DNA from: Bacteroidaceae bacterium
GTDB taxonomy: Bacteria > Bacteroidota > Bacteroidia > Bacteroidales > Bacteroidaceae
DNA length: 64,000 nucleotides
Reading direction: 5' to 3'
Assembly (NCBI GenBank): GCA_017547165.1
Contig: JAFYQK010000025.1
Coordinates: 62,001-126,000, forward strand
The stretch's first letter is position 1, and the number at the start of each line of letters is the position of its first letter. This document shows positions 9,313-19,151 of this stretch, in pieces. The notes beneath the pieces were generated by a model that searched no databases, was not told the DNA's origin, and saw only the letters and a program-made list of their open reading frames with translations. A program made the position numbers and the translations under genes.

Positions 9313-10245
9313 ATGGCACACATTGCCAATTGCGGAACTATCTCCACTGATATAGTCCGCCGTTACTTCCAATACCTGCGTCTAGAGCGCTCGTATAGTC
9401 AAAATACCCTTGATGCATACAGTCGTGACCTGCAAAAACTATTCAACTACTATACCGACAAAAGCATTAACTTCCGCAATGTAACCCTAAACGACCTAGA
9501 CCTTTTCGCCGGTCAATTAAGAGAAAACGGAATTTCCGCACGCAGTTTGGCCCGCATTCTAAGCGGCATACGCTCCTTCTACCGTTTTCTTGTAATCGAA
9601 AAAGAAATACAACAAGATCCCACAGAATTACTTGAATCACCAAAAATTGGACTTCAATTACCAAATGTATTATCGGTAGAAGAAATCGATGATATTCTCT
9701 CTGTCATTGATTTGAGCAAGCCAGAAGGAATTCGCGACCATTGCATAATAGAAATTTTGTATAGTTGTGGACTGCGTATCAGCGAATTGACAGAATTACT
9801 AATTTCCAACCTTTTTCTTGAAGAAGGATTCATCAGGGTTTTAGGAAAGGGGAAGAAGGAAAGACTTGTTCCCATTTCTTCGCGGGCCACACAAGAATTA
9901 CGCACTTGGCTGGACGTTAGAAAGCATTTGGACATAAAAAAGGGATTCGAAGATCATGTTTTTGTCTCACGCACCAGAGGAAAAGCCCTCTCACGCATTT
10001 CACTTTTCATTTTCATTCAACAATATGCTACCCAAGCAGGTATAAACAAAGTTATTTCACCCCATACCTTTAGGCACAGTTTTGCCACACATCTGCTTAA
10101 GGGCGGAGCCAACTTGCGTGCTATCCAGGACATGCTTGGCCACGAAAGTCTAAGCACAACCGAAATATATATGAATATTGACAACACTCATCTGCGCGAG
10201 CAAATGATACTATGCCACCCAAGGAACAAATCCCAAAAGGAATAA
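9313..10245 (+). CDS. xerD: Tyrosine recombinase XerD-like
   Basis: 310 aa from the ATG at 9313; a TTG at 9289 would add eight residues but is less likely. N-terminal SAM-like DNA-binding domain (LRLERSYSQNTLDAYSRDL), C-terminal catalytic domain with Arg in CGLRISELTEL, Lys in GKGKKERLVP, HTFRHSFATHLL, GHESLSTTEIY and nucleophile Tyr in EIYMNID. The full catalytic set and length fit the chromosome-dimer resolvase acting with XerC at dif, not a phage integrase. No att-like repeats flank it. Confidence 0.9.
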   Translation: MAHIANCGTISTDIVRRYFQYLRLERSYSQNTLDAYSRDLQKLFNYYTDKSINFRNVTLNDLDLFAGQLRENGISARSLARILSGIRSFYRFLVIEKEIQQDPTELLESPKIGLQLPNVLSVEEIDDILSVIDLSKPEGIRDHCIIEILYSCGLRISELTELLISNLFLEEGFIRVLGKGKKERLVPISSRATQELRTWLDVRKHLDIKKGFEDHVFVSRTRGKALSRISLFIFIQQYATQAGINKVISPHTFRHSFATHLLKGGANLRAIQDMLGHESLSTTEIYMNIDNTHLREQMILCHPRNKSQKE

Positions 10246-10313
10246 ATCTTTAAATTTTAATGTTTTTTATACTTGCAAAGCTTATAATTACTGATTAACT
10301 CAGAAAAAAAATG

Positions 10314-10321
10314 TATCTTTG
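10314..10321 (+). promoter_or_regulatory. Promoter -7 box upstream of the TPR lipoprotein gene
   Basis: TATCTTTG fits TAnnTTTG and lies 42 bp before the ATG at 10364. No convincing TTG is found 19 bp upstream, so only the -7 element is claimed. Confidence 0.55.
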
Positions 10322-10363
10322 CACGCGTAATTGTAATTCATTGATAAAACTATAAATAAACAA

Positions 10364-12055
10364 ATGAAAAAGAACATTCTTTTTATGATGACCATAGTTG
10401 GTTCTATGGCTATTGTTTCTTGCGGTAAGTTGGGCAATCTCAGCGCTGATAACTTCAAGGCTACCCCAACTCCACTTGAGGCTATTGGAGGTGAAGTTCC
10501 CGCAACAATCAACGGTATCTTCCCCGAGAAATATATGAAGAAGAAGGCTGTTGTAACTGTCACTCCCGTACTTAAGTACGAAGGAGGAGAAGCTGTTGGC
10601 CAAAGCGTAACTTTCCAAGGCGAGAAGGTTGAAGGCAATGGTACAGAAATCAGCTACAAAGTTGGCGGCACATACACAATGAAGACAAACTTCAAGTATG
10701 TTCCTGCAATGATTTCTAGCGATCTTTACGCACGTTTCGACGCCAAATTGGGCAAGAAAAGCGTTTCCATTCCAGAAGTAAAGATAGGATATGGTGTTTT
10801 AGCAACTAGCGACCTGCTGTCACAGTGCACTATTACTGCCAGCACCGCCCAAGATGCATTTCAGCGCGTCATCGAACAGAAGCAAGAGGCTAGCATCAAG
10901 TTCCTTATTGGCCAGGCTAACCTCCGCGCTAGTGAACTTTCAAGCCTTAGCATCAAGGACCTGGTAAATATTCTAAAGGAAATCAATGACATGCAAGAGG
11001 AGCGTGCGCTCCAAAGCATTGAGGTTAGTGCTTATGCAAGTCCCGATGGCAGTTATGCTGTTAACGAGCGTTTGGCAGAAAGACGTCAGGATGTTTCTTC
11101 TGATTATATGAAGAAGGAACTGAAGAAAATCAATATGGAGGCCGACATCGACACAAAGTTCACCGCTGAAGACTGGGAAGGTTTCCAAGAACTTATCAGC
11201 AAGAGCAATCTTCAAGACAAGGATGTGATCTTGCGTGTTCTCTCGATGTACCAAGATCCAGAAGAACGTGAGCAGCAGATTCGTAACATGAGTAGTGTAT
11301 TTACGGAGATTGCCGAAGGTATTTTGCCTGAATTGCGCCGCGCACGCCTCATCGTAAGTTACGAAGTTATCGGACGCAGTGACGAGCAGATTCTTGCTCA
11401 ATACAACCAAGATGCAAGCGTTCTCAGCCTTGAAGAGCTGATCTATGGCTCCAATATGTTGGTAGAGGATGCCACAACCCGCAAGCAGTGGTACGAGAAT
11501 ATTATTAAGCTTCACCCCAACGACTATCGCGCATACAACAATCTTGCGCAGATGGCAATCATGGAAAACAACAACTCTGCCGCACAAAACTGGCTTCAAA
11601 AGGCACAAGCAATAAATGCCAAGGCTCCTGAAACAAATGCAAACTTAGCCATCTTGGCTATAAAGAACAATGACATTGCCAATGCAGAAACATGCATGGG
11701 CAAGGCAAGTGGCAGCGACACATTCAACGAAATTCTTGGTAACTTGAATATTGCCAAGGGCAACTATACCCAAGCACAACAAAACCTCAGCAAAACTAAC
11801 ACAAATAGTGCCGCTCTTGCCCAGATTCTTTGCAAAGACTATGCTAAAGCACAGGCGACTCTTAGTGCGATCAAGTCTCCTGATGCTATCACAAGTTACC
11901 TAAAGGCCATTTTGGCAGCTCGTACCAGCGACACAGGTGCTCTGAAAACCAACCTCAAGGCAGCAATCACCAGTGATGCTTCCCTTAAGGATCGTGCAGC
12001 AAACGACCTTGAATTTGCTCAATACAAAAGCACTATTGCAGAATTGGTAAAGTAA
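10364..12055 (+). CDS. Lipoprotein with OmpA-like segment and C-terminal TPR repeats
   Basis: 563 aa. Lipoprotein signal peptide with lipobox IVSC (Cys at ~20). The first ~200 residues are unassigned and Gly/Lys-rich beta-like. Residues ~220-255 (EVSAYASPDGSYAVNERLAERR) resemble the peptidoglycan-binding OmpA C-terminal region. The last ~190 residues are helical Ala/Asn-rich repeats that read as TPRs (DYRAYNNLAQMAIMENNN, then APETNANLAILAIKNND). Probably attached to the outer membrane facing the periplasm, as a scaffold. Exact function unknown; related proteins are common in Bacteroidales. Confidence 0.82.
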   Translation: MKKNILFMMTIVGSMAIVSCGKLGNLSADNFKATPTPLEAIGGEVPATINGIFPEKYMKKKAVVTVTPVLKYEGGEAVGQSVTFQGEKVEGNGTEISYKVGGTYTMKTNFKYVPAMISSDLYARFDAKLGKKSVSIPEVKIGYGVLATSDLLSQCTITASTAQDAFQRVIEQKQEASIKFLIGQANLRASELSSLSIKDLVNILKEINDMQEERALQSIEVSAYASPDGSYAVNERLAERRQDVSSDYMKKELKKINMEADIDTKFTAEDWEGFQELISKSNLQDKDVILRVLSMYQDPEEREQQIRNMSSVFTEIAEGILPELRRARLIVSYEVIGRSDEQILAQYNQDASVLSLEELIYGSNMLVEDATTRKQWYENIIKLHPNDYRAYNNLAQMAIMENNNSAAQNWLQKAQAINAKAPETNANLAILAIKNNDIANAETCMGKASGSDTFNEILGNLNIAKGNYTQAQQNLSKTNTNSAALAQILCKDYAKAQATLSAIKSPDAITSYLKAILAARTSDTGALKTNLKAAITSDASLKDRAANDLEFAQYKSTIAELVK

Positions 12056-12089
12056 TATACATAGCTCAGCCATGCGTTATGCATTGAGT

Positions 12090-13007
12090 ATGAAAAACTG
12101 CATATTAGCAATCATCACCCTTTTTGCCCTCACATCATGTGGTGGTAGAAAGGGTGAATTGCGTATAACCGGCACCTTTAAAGGACTTAACAACTCCGAC
12201 CTTATCATCTTCAGTCAAGATGGCGTTATTCCCGCCATAGACACCCTACATATACGAGAAGAAAAAATAGATTGGACTTGCCCATATGACAAAGATGGGG
12301 GCACAATTACCATAGTATACCCCACATACTCCACCCTTACTCTTTTTGTCAATTCTGGAGATGTCATAAAAATAAATGGCGACGCCAAACAACTCAACGC
12401 AACAAAAGTCAGTGGCAACCCAGAAAATGAAGCATACACTCTGTTGCGTCAGCAGTTCAAAAACGCATCACCACAAGAAGTTGATAGTATAAAGAAAGCC
12501 TTCTATGCTTCGTTTCCAGAATCCCCCGTCACCCAGTACCTACAATTACAAGATCTTGAGAAACAAAAACCATCTTCCCTTGAAGTGGGAGAAGACTTGC
12601 CCCCATTCTCCATTGTCACGAGAAAGGGAGACACTATAAATACCGATAGTCTCCGCGGTAAGTACACCCTTATTGCTTTTTGGGCAAACTGGAAAGGTGG
12701 CACAAACACCATGAACATTCGCATCCGCAAATTACGCCGCCAAACTAAAGAGAAACTGACGTGCATATCATACAACATGGATGTCAATAGTGTTAATCTA
12801 TCACACATAGAAAAAGCAGATACTATCACATGGCACAGCTATGGTGACCAAAAGGCATTTCAATCCGAACTGGTTGCAAGGTTAGGCATTCGCGAAGTCC
12901 CCTATTACATTCTCACAGACACTACATGCAACATCATAGCAACAGGATCCGATTGGGACAAAGATATTAAAAAATCAATTGAAAAATTCCTTCTACCTAA
13001 AAAATAA
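12090..13007 (+). CDS. Thioredoxin-fold lipoprotein with DUF4369-like N-terminus, redox cysteines missing
   Basis: 305 aa from ATG 12090; an ATG at 12072 is possible but the signal peptide fits MKNCILAIITLFALTSC better (lipobox LTSC). The N-terminal half (GELRITGTFKGLNNSDLIIF) resembles DUF4369, found before AhpC/TSA-thioredoxin domains in Bacteroidales. The thioredoxin half has LRGKYTLIAFWANWKGG and the cis-Pro loop REVPYYILTD, but where WCGPC is expected it reads WKGG, so no CxxC is present. Probably a non-redox binding or structural protein. It follows the TPR lipoprotein by 34 bp. Confidence 0.78.
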   Translation: MKNCILAIITLFALTSCGGRKGELRITGTFKGLNNSDLIIFSQDGVIPAIDTLHIREEKIDWTCPYDKDGGTITIVYPTYSTLTLFVNSGDVIKINGDAKQLNATKVSGNPENEAYTLLRQQFKNASPQEVDSIKKAFYASFPESPVTQYLQLQDLEKQKPSSLEVGEDLPPFSIVTRKGDTINTDSLRGKYTLIAFWANWKGGTNTMNIRIRKLRRQTKEKLTCISYNMDVNSVNLSHIEKADTITWHSYGDQKAFQSELVARLGIREVPYYILTDTTCNIIATGSDWDKDIKKSIEKFLLPKK

Positions 13008-13031
13008 GTACTATCTTCGCTTACTACAAAA

Positions 13032-14240
13032 ATGACATTTGAATTTCTCATTGCGCGGAGATATCTTTTCTCCAAAAAGAGTCATAATGCCATCAATATT
13101 ATCTCCGCAATTTCGGTGGTGGGAATTGGAGTAGCAACAATGGCATTAGTTATTGTCATGAGTGTATTCAATGGATTCCAAGGACTTGTGGCCGATCTCT
13201 TCTCTGGCTTTGATGCAGAATTACGAATCACACCCATTCAAGGATCACACATCGATTTGCAAGACACAACTTTCAGTATTCTCCAACAATCAAGTGACGT
13301 TGCCATTGCCTCACCAATATACGAAGCTCAAGCATTAGCCATAGTTGGAAATCAGCAGAAAGTCATCACACTCAAAGGTGTCGATAACAATTTTCTTCTG
13401 CAATCAAACATAAAGGATTTTCTTCATGGAGACGCAGACCCTATTCTTCATATTGATGTCATCGAATATTGCATACCAGGCATCGGTATCTGCAACCAAC
13501 TTTCACTACCACTTAATTTCCCCGATCCGATACAGATATATGTCCCCAAACATGGCGAACGCGTAAACATAGCGACCCCCCAAAGCAGCTTCATTCAGGA
13601 AGAACTATATGCCTCTGGACTCTGCTTCAATGTCAACCAATCAAAGTACGACTCCGAATATATACTATGTTCGCTGAATTTTGCCCAAAGAATCTACGGA
13701 CACCCTAACAAATCAACCGCCATCGAAATAAAACTTGCTCATGAAGGAAAACAGGAAAACATCAAAAAAATGGTGGGTAAAAATTTCAATGTTCACAATC
13801 GATACGAGCAGCAAGAAGACATTTTCCGTGTCATGCAGATAGAAAAACTCATTTCCTATGCATTTCTCTGTTTTATCCTTTTTGTTGCATGCCTAAACAT
13901 CATGGGCAGTCTCAGCATGCTTATTATTGAGAAAAAAGACAACATACGTACAATATCCGCTTTGGGAGCTAGCACACTTCAAATCAGGAAAATATTTATA
14001 TTCGAAGGTCTTCAAATAATTTTGGGTGGAGCATTCATAGGATTGTTGATTGGTCTCTGCCTATGTCTTATACAAGAACACTTCGGACTTATACGCATGG
14101 GACAAAGCGAAGGAAGTTTTATTGTAGACGCATATCCAGTAATTGTCAACTATACAGATTTGTTATATATTATTCTCACTGTGATCGCTCTTGGTTTTTT
14201 TAGCGTTCTCTGGGCAACAAGGAACCTGAAGACTCAGTAA
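13032..14240 (+). CDS. LolC/LolE-like ABC transporter permease (FtsX family)
   Basis: 402 aa. One transmembrane helix near the N-terminus (~18-45), a large periplasmic domain (~50-270) and three C-terminal helices (~275-395), the classic MacB-periplasmic core plus FtsX layout. The first residues FEFLIARRYLFSKKSHNAINIIS match LolC/E starts. With LolD this complex releases lipoproteins from the inner membrane. No ATPase gene is adjacent. The two preceding lipoprotein genes on the same strand fit an envelope role. Confidence 0.87.
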   Translation: MTFEFLIARRYLFSKKSHNAINIISAISVVGIGVATMALVIVMSVFNGFQGLVADLFSGFDAELRITPIQGSHIDLQDTTFSILQQSSDVAIASPIYEAQALAIVGNQQKVITLKGVDNNFLLQSNIKDFLHGDADPILHIDVIEYCIPGIGICNQLSLPLNFPDPIQIYVPKHGERVNIATPQSSFIQEELYASGLCFNVNQSKYDSEYILCSLNFAQRIYGHPNKSTAIEIKLAHEGKQENIKKMVGKNFNVHNRYEQQEDIFRVMQIEKLISYAFLCFILFVACLNIMGSLSMLIIEKKDNIRTISALGASTLQIRKIFIFEGLQIILGGAFIGLLIGLCLCLIQEHFGLIRMGQSEGSFIVDAYPVIVNYTDLLYIILTVIALGFFSVLWATRNLKTQ

Positions 14241-14365
14241 AACCTAGTGACATACCCATTCAATTATATAATAAGCGGTGAGTACACTCTTTTCTTTTCA
14301 CAAGCATAACATAAGAACTAATCTAACCGCACCTATATTTTCATGTAATAAATATATCATTTATA

Positions 14366-14408
14366 AATAAGTAATGCCCGAAACCTTTGATTTCGGGCAT
14401 TACTTATT
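14366..14408. terminator. Bidirectional terminator between the LolC/E-like gene and the DsbD-like gene
   Basis: 18-bp perfect stem (14366-14383 with 14391-14408; GTAATGCCCGAAA arms) and a 7-nt loop CCTTTGA, between convergent genes. The A/T-rich outer pairs serve as U-tract on both strands. Confidence 0.9.
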
Positions 14409-14440
14409 CATAGGCGACATTAGTGGAAAGCCATACCTAT

Positions 14441-16432
14441 TTACTTCAAACCACTATTGAGCCATTCAACGAACGAATCCACATCCTCGTTAAAACTGTA
14501 GGTGGGGGCAAGAGGCTTACCTTCAGAATTGAGGAGAACATAGAAAGGTTGGGCATTAGCACCGAATTTGTAGCGTTGCAAATAGCTCCAACGGTCGCCC
14601 ACAGTGCGAAGTTTACGCTCTTGACCATTCTCATTTACAATGATAGGTTCTGACAAAGGAGTCTTATCATCAACATGAAGGGTAACAAGAATGTACTTAT
14701 TATTGATGATGTCAGCGACTTGTGGGTCTGTCCAAACTGCAGCCTCCATCTTGCGGCAATTTACACAACCATAACCGGTAAAGTCTAGCATCACTGGCAT
14801 TTTATTTTCTTTTGCATATGCCATTGCCTTATCATAATCGTCAAACCTTGGATGCACTTCCTGACTATAGAGGTTGAAATCCTGGGTGTTCATAGGGGGA
14901 GCGAATGCGCTAACTGCCTTACATGGAGCTCCCCAAAGTCCGGGAACCATATAGAGAGCAAACGCAAGAGATAGCATACCAACAACAAGGCGTGTGATAC
15001 CTGTACGAGGACGCACAACTATATTACCCTCCTCATCATACTCGTCCTCATCATGAGGCAGACGAATGATGTTTAGCATATAGAGTCCCATTAAAATGAA
15101 CAGGACTATCCAAAGGCAGAGGAACACCTCACGGTCAAGTATGCCCCAACCATAAGAAAGATCGGCAACAGATAGGAATTTGAACGAGAAGGCAAGTTCC
15201 AAGAAACCGAGCATCACCTTGATACTATTCATCCAGTTACCGCTACGAGGAGCACTCTTTAACATTGTTGGAAAAAGTGCAAACAGCGTAAATGGCAAAG
15301 CAAGCGCAATGGCAAACCCAAGCATACCCATTGTAGGCGCAAGTATAGAACCACTGGAACCTACTTCAACAAGCAGAAAACCGATAATAGGACCAGTACA
15401 TGAGAAGCTTACCAAAGTGAGCGTGAATGCCATCAGAAAAATGCTAAGTAAACCTGTTGTCTTCTCGGCTTTAGTGTCTACAGCATTACTCCACGATGAA
15501 GGCAAAGTGAGTTCGAAACCTCCCAAGAAGCTCATACCAAATACTACAAGAAGAAAGAAGAAAAAGATGTTGAAAACAGCATTGGTACTCATTGCATTAA
15601 GAGCACTTGCTCCGAAGAAAAGTGTTACCAACAGTCCCAAACCAACATAAATTACAATGATGGAGATACCATAGGTAATTGCGTCCTGTATACCTTTGCG
15701 GCGGTTATCCTTACTGCGTTTAAGAAAGAAACTAACTGTCATGGGGATAATAGGCCACACACATGGTGTTAACAAAGCAAGAAGACCTCCGACTATTCCC
15801 ATTAAAAATATCCACAAGATGGAAGAATCTTCCTGATTAGCCATATTTTCGTTCATATTGAGCATATTGGTAACGGGTGCCCATAATTCATTGGTAATTG
15901 TGGTAATATCATTTGTCTGCTTCTCTGCAGACGCATGAGTCACTAGAGTGGAATCGGTGGTTGGCGATGAATTTACAATTGTATTACCTTTAAAACTGAA
16001 GTCAACCGTTGTGGGAGGTATGCAGTTTTCATCGTTGCAAGCCCCATAAGTAAGATAACCGCTGACATCATACGAATTGTCTGTAATATCATATGTCTGG
16101 ACAAATGTAACATCTCCTTCAATTGTTTCCACTTCAATGCCAAACATTGGATCTGTTCCACGATGAATGTCTCCCAAAGCCTTAAGGGTTCCTGAGGGAG
16201 TAACCCCAAACTGTTTCTCAAGAGTAATAGTCGCACGTGTGGGACCTCCATCATCGAAGTTTGTTCCATATACATGCCACCCCTCGTCAACACTACCATG
16301 GAAAGAAATCTCTAGTTGCCCTTTGTCGTTTATTTTCTCCTTTACAGTAAAACGGACAGGTTCGGCCAACTGCGCCATACTGCTTACTGCAGCAAGAATA
16401 ATAATAAAAAAGGTGTGAATTCGTTTAGTCAT
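14441..16432 (-). CDS. Thiol:disulfide interchange protein DsbD-like
   Basis: 663 aa from the ATG at 16432, where a signal peptide begins (MTKRIHTFFIIILAAVSSMA); an upstream start would run into the promoter. Domains: DsbD-alpha-like periplasmic domain (~20-170; FTVKEKINDKG), eight-helix CcdA/DsbD membrane core (~210-500) with TPCVWPIIPMT and FSCTGPIIGF cysteines, C-terminal thioredoxin domain (~545-663) with FTGYGCVNC. It carries electrons from cytoplasmic thioredoxin to periplasmic disulfides, for isomerases or cytochrome maturation. Confidence 0.92.
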   Translation of the reverse strand: MTKRIHTFFIIILAAVSSMAQLAEPVRFTVKEKINDKGQLEISFHGSVDEGWHVYGTNFDDGGPTRATITLEKQFGVTPSGTLKALGDIHRGTDPMFGIEVETIEGDVTFVQTYDITDNSYDVSGYLTYGACNDENCIPPTTVDFSFKGNTIVNSSPTTDSTLVTHASAEKQTNDITTITNELWAPVTNMLNMNENMANQEDSSILWIFLMGIVGGLLALLTPCVWPIIPMTVSFFLKRSKDNRRKGIQDAITYGISIIVIYVGLGLLVTLFFGASALNAMSTNAVFNIFFFFLLVVFGMSFLGGFELTLPSSWSNAVDTKAEKTTGLLSIFLMAFTLTLVSFSCTGPIIGFLLVEVGSSGSILAPTMGMLGFAIALALPFTLFALFPTMLKSAPRSGNWMNSIKVMLGFLELAFSFKFLSVADLSYGWGILDREVFLCLWIVLFILMGLYMLNIIRLPHDEDEYDEEGNIVVRPRTGITRLVVGMLSLAFALYMVPGLWGAPCKAVSAFAPPMNTQDFNLYSQEVHPRFDDYDKAMAYAKENKMPVMLDFTGYGCVNCRKMEAAVWTDPQVADIINNKYILVTLHVDDKTPLSEPIIVNENGQERKLRTVGDRWSYLQRYKFGANAQPFYVLLNSEGKPLAPTYSFNEDVDSFVEWLNSGLK

Positions 16433-16456
16433 ATTATATAGTTTCGTTTTCGCGTA

Positions 16457-16487
16457 CAAAGATACAAATATGTATGCGTAGAACAAA
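16457..16487 (-). promoter_or_regulatory. Bacteroidetes-type promoter of the DsbD-like gene
   Basis: On the minus strand TTTG (16487-16484), 19 bp, TATCTTTG (16464-16457), ending 24 bp before the chosen start at 16432. Its position excludes starts farther upstream. Confidence 0.8.
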
Positions 16488-16607
16488 ATAACAGAACTCA
16501 TTTTTCATTTTTTGAAAGAAAACAAGCATTGCTGTGTAAAAAAACGAAAAAAAATGCACACACAACTACAAAGCGAGCAAAAAAACAGAAGTTTTTACTT
16601 CATTTTC

Positions 16608-16638
16608 TTGCTAATCTCCGCAAAATGTCTTTACTTTG
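16608..16638 (+). promoter_or_regulatory. Likely promoter of acpP-fabF
   Basis: TTG (16608-16610), 20 bp, TTACTTTG (16631-16638; one mismatch to TAnnTTTG), about 53 bp before the acpP ATG. Confidence 0.5.
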
Positions 16639-16691
16639 CAACGCAGAATTTGAAAATGATTTAGAATTTATTTAACTTTAAAATTAAGAAT

Positions 16692-16925
16692 ATGTCTGAA
16701 ATCGAAGCTAAAGTAAAAGAGATTATCGTAGACAAGTTGGGTGTTGATGAGGCTGATGTAGTGCCCGAGGCAAGCTTCACTAATGATCTTGGTGCAGACT
16801 CTTTGGATACTGTTGAGTTGATTATGGAGTTTGAGAAGACCTTTGATATCTCTATTCCCGATGACAAGGCTGAGAAGATCTCAACCGTTGCTGATGCTAT
16901 CGCTTATATTGAGAGCAACAAGTAA
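16692..16925 (+). CDS. acpP: Acyl carrier protein
   Basis: 77 aa, very acidic, with the phosphopantetheine attachment serine in [12 protein letters not shown]. It carries growing acyl chains on a 4'-phosphopantetheine arm in fatty-acid synthesis. fabF follows 87 bp later, the usual pairing. Codon use is skewed to common codons, as expected for an abundant protein. Confidence 0.97.
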   Translation: MSEIEAKVKEIIVDKLGVDEADVVPEASFTNDLGADSLDTVELIMEFEKTFDISIPDDKAEKISTVADAIAYIESNK

Positions 16926-17012
16926 TCAAAAGTTTTATACTACTTTAATTTATAATAGTTGTCGGGTGGGCTTGCCATAGGGAAGACCACAAGGCAACTA
17001 TTTACCTTTTAT

Positions 17013-18278
17013 ATGGAACTGAAGAGAGTTGTAGTAACAGGAATGGGTGCAGTATCACCTATTGGCAATACTGCCGAAGAGACTTGGCAGAATATGTTGG
17101 CGGGGGTTAGTGGCGCCGCAAAAATCACACGTTTCAATGTAGAGAATTTCAAAACCCAATTTGCTTGCGAAGTGAAGGGGTTTGATATTTCAAAGTACGT
17201 AGATCGTAAAGAGGCACGCAAGATGGACCCTTATTGCCAGTATGCTTTTGCTGCTGCACAAATGGCAGTTGAGGATAGTGGAATTGACAATGATTCACTT
17301 GACAGAAACCGAGTTGGTGTGGTTTTAGGAGTAGGCATTGGTGGCATGAAAACTTTCGAGGATGAAGTTGTATCTTATGCAAAGTTACCAGAGGGTAGCG
17401 CTCCAAAATTCAATCCGTTCTTTGTGCCCAAGATGATTGTAGATATTTGTGCCGGTCACGTAAGCATCAAATATGGTTTTCATGGTCCCAACTACATCAC
17501 CTCCAGTGCATGTGCCAGTAGCACAAATGCCTTGGCTGACGCTTTTAATTTAATTAGACTTGGCAAAGCCAATGCTGTTATTAGTGGTGGAGCAGAATCA
17601 GCAATGACAGTAGCTGGCGTAGGTGGATTCGTTGCCATGCACGCCTTAAGCACACGTAACGATTCTCCCGAAACCGCAAGCCGTCCATTCAGCGCAAGTC
17701 GTGATGGTTTCGTTATTGCAGAAGGTGCAGCATGCCTTATTCTTGAAGAACTGGAACATGCCAAAGCGCGTGGTGCCAAAATATACGCAGAAATGGTTGG
17801 TGCAGGCATGAGCGCAGACGCTCATCACATTACAGCCTCTCACCCCGAAGGTTTAGGTGCCATACTGGTGATGCAGAACGCCTTGGAGGATGCAGGAATG
17901 CAACCCGAGGACATTGACTACATCAATGTACATGGTACAAGCACACCAGTGGGTGATATTAGCGAGGTTAAGGCTATTAAATCACTCTTTGGCGAACATG
18001 CCTACAAATTGAATATCAGCAGTACTAAGTCAATGACCGGACACCTGCTTGGAGCAGCAGGAGCCATTGAGGCAATGGCGAGCATCATGGCTGTTAAAGA
18101 GAATATCGTCCCACCAACCATCAATCATGAGGAGGGCGATGAAGACCCCGAGATAGACTACAAACTGAACTTCACTTTTGGCAAAGCTCAGAAACGTGAG
18201 GTACGTGCTGCATTGAGCAACACCTTTGGCTTTGGAGGCCACAATGCTTGCGTAATCTTTAAGAAATACGCAGAATAA
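17013..18278 (+). CDS. fabF: 3-oxoacyl-[ACP] synthase II
   Basis: 421 aa from the ATG at 17013 (MELKRVVVTGMG); an in-frame ATG at 16959 would add 18 residues foreign to the family. Elongates acyl-ACP with malonyl-ACP. Catalytic triad visible: Cys in SSACASSTNA, His in VHGTSTPVGD and His in FGFGGHNAC. Lies between acpP and rnc, an arrangement widely conserved in bacteria. Confidence 0.96.
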   Translation: MELKRVVVTGMGAVSPIGNTAEETWQNMLAGVSGAAKITRFNVENFKTQFACEVKGFDISKYVDRKEARKMDPYCQYAFAAAQMAVEDSGIDNDSLDRNRVGVVLGVGIGGMKTFEDEVVSYAKLPEGSAPKFNPFFVPKMIVDICAGHVSIKYGFHGPNYITSSACASSTNALADAFNLIRLGKANAVISGGAESAMTVAGVGGFVAMHALSTRNDSPETASRPFSASRDGFVIAEGAACLILEELEHAKARGAKIYAEMVGAGMSADAHHITASHPEGLGAILVMQNALEDAGMQPEDIDYINVHGTSTPVGDISEVKAIKSLFGEHAYKLNISSTKSMTGHLLGAAGAIEAMASIMAVKENIVPPTINHEEGDEDPEIDYKLNFTFGKAQKREVRAALSNTFGFGGHNACVIFKKYAE

Positions 18279-18311
18279 GGAAATTCCTTTTTTGACGAAC
18301 CATTTATAACT

Positions 18312-19151
18312 GTGAAAGCAGGTAATATAATAGATGCGATAAGGTTGCCTTTCAGAAAAGACAGGCAGCTTTATCGCTCTTTTTATGGCATATTGGGTTT
18401 TTACCCAAGAAAAATTGATCTCTACAGACTGGCGCTAACACATAAAAGTGCTGTAGGCAATACGTCCAAAGGGAATCATTATAATAATGAACGCCTTGAG
18501 TATTTGGGAGATGCCATACTAGACGCAGTGGTTGGTGACATACTATACAATCATTTCCTGGGCAAGAAGGAGGGATTCTTGACAAGTGTGAGAAGCAGAA
18601 TGGTGCAACGCGAAACACTTGGACGACTGGCAGACGAAATGGGATTGACAGATTTGATAGACAGCAATCTCGTCGGCCAAACCCACAACAGTTATATGGC
18701 AGGCAATGCTTTCGAAGCTCTTGTCGGAGCAGTATACCTTGACCGCGGCTACGAAAAATGCAAGTGGTTTGTTAGAAATCGCATTTTAAACAAGCATATA
18801 AACCTTGACCAGTTAGCATCAAACGACTCTAATTATAAAAGCCGCTTTTTGGAGTGGTGTCAGAGATATCATTTAGAAGCCACGTTCGAACTTCTTGAAG
18901 AAACACGAGAAGCAATAACCCTGTCACCAAAATTCCTGACAAGGATTTGTGTTGCAGGCATAGAATGCGGGCGTGGACTAGGCTATAGCAAGAAGGAAAG
19001 CCATCAGTTGGCAGCGCAGGAGGCTTTAGCCAGAGTGAGCAAGAATTCAACTTTGAGGAAGAAAATTTTAATTGCAAATAATAAACCGAAAGATGTCAAT
19101 AACATCAATAATACAACCTCTGTTTGCGTCAAGGAGGAAGGAACTGAATAA
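18312..19151 (+). CDS. rnc: Ribonuclease III
   Basis: 279 aa from a GTG at 18312; no suitable ATG precedes the conserved start. Cleaves double-stranded RNA in rRNA and mRNA processing; in type II CRISPR systems host RNase III also processes crRNA:tracrRNA duplexes. RNase III signature NNERLEYLGDAILDAVV (~55-71), then a C-terminal dsRNA-binding domain (~185-255; GRGLGYSKKESHQLAAQEAL). The 3' end overlaps the next gene by 59 bp in another frame. Confidence 0.95.
   Translation: MKAGNIIDAIRLPFRKDRQLYRSFYGILGFYPRKIDLYRLALTHKSAVGNTSKGNHYNNERLEYLGDAILDAVVGDILYNHFLGKKEGFLTSVRSRMVQRETLGRLADEMGLTDLIDSNLVGQTHNSYMAGNAFEALVGAVYLDRGYEKCKWFVRNRILNKHINLDQLASNDSNYKSRFLEWCQRYHLEATFELLEETREAITLSPKFLTRICVAGIECGRGLGYSKKESHQLAAQEALARVSKNSTLRKKILIANNKPKDVNNINNTTSVCVKEEGTE

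Noticed and set aside
9289-10245. xerD-type recombinase as a mobile-element integrase
   Set aside because: Family pattern and length fit the housekeeping XerD; no att repeats, tRNA gene or mobile cargo nearby.
10973-11608. 211-codon antisense frame inside the TPR lipoprotein gene
   Set aside because: Shadow of a clear lipoprotein gene; hydrophobic translation with no start context or motif.
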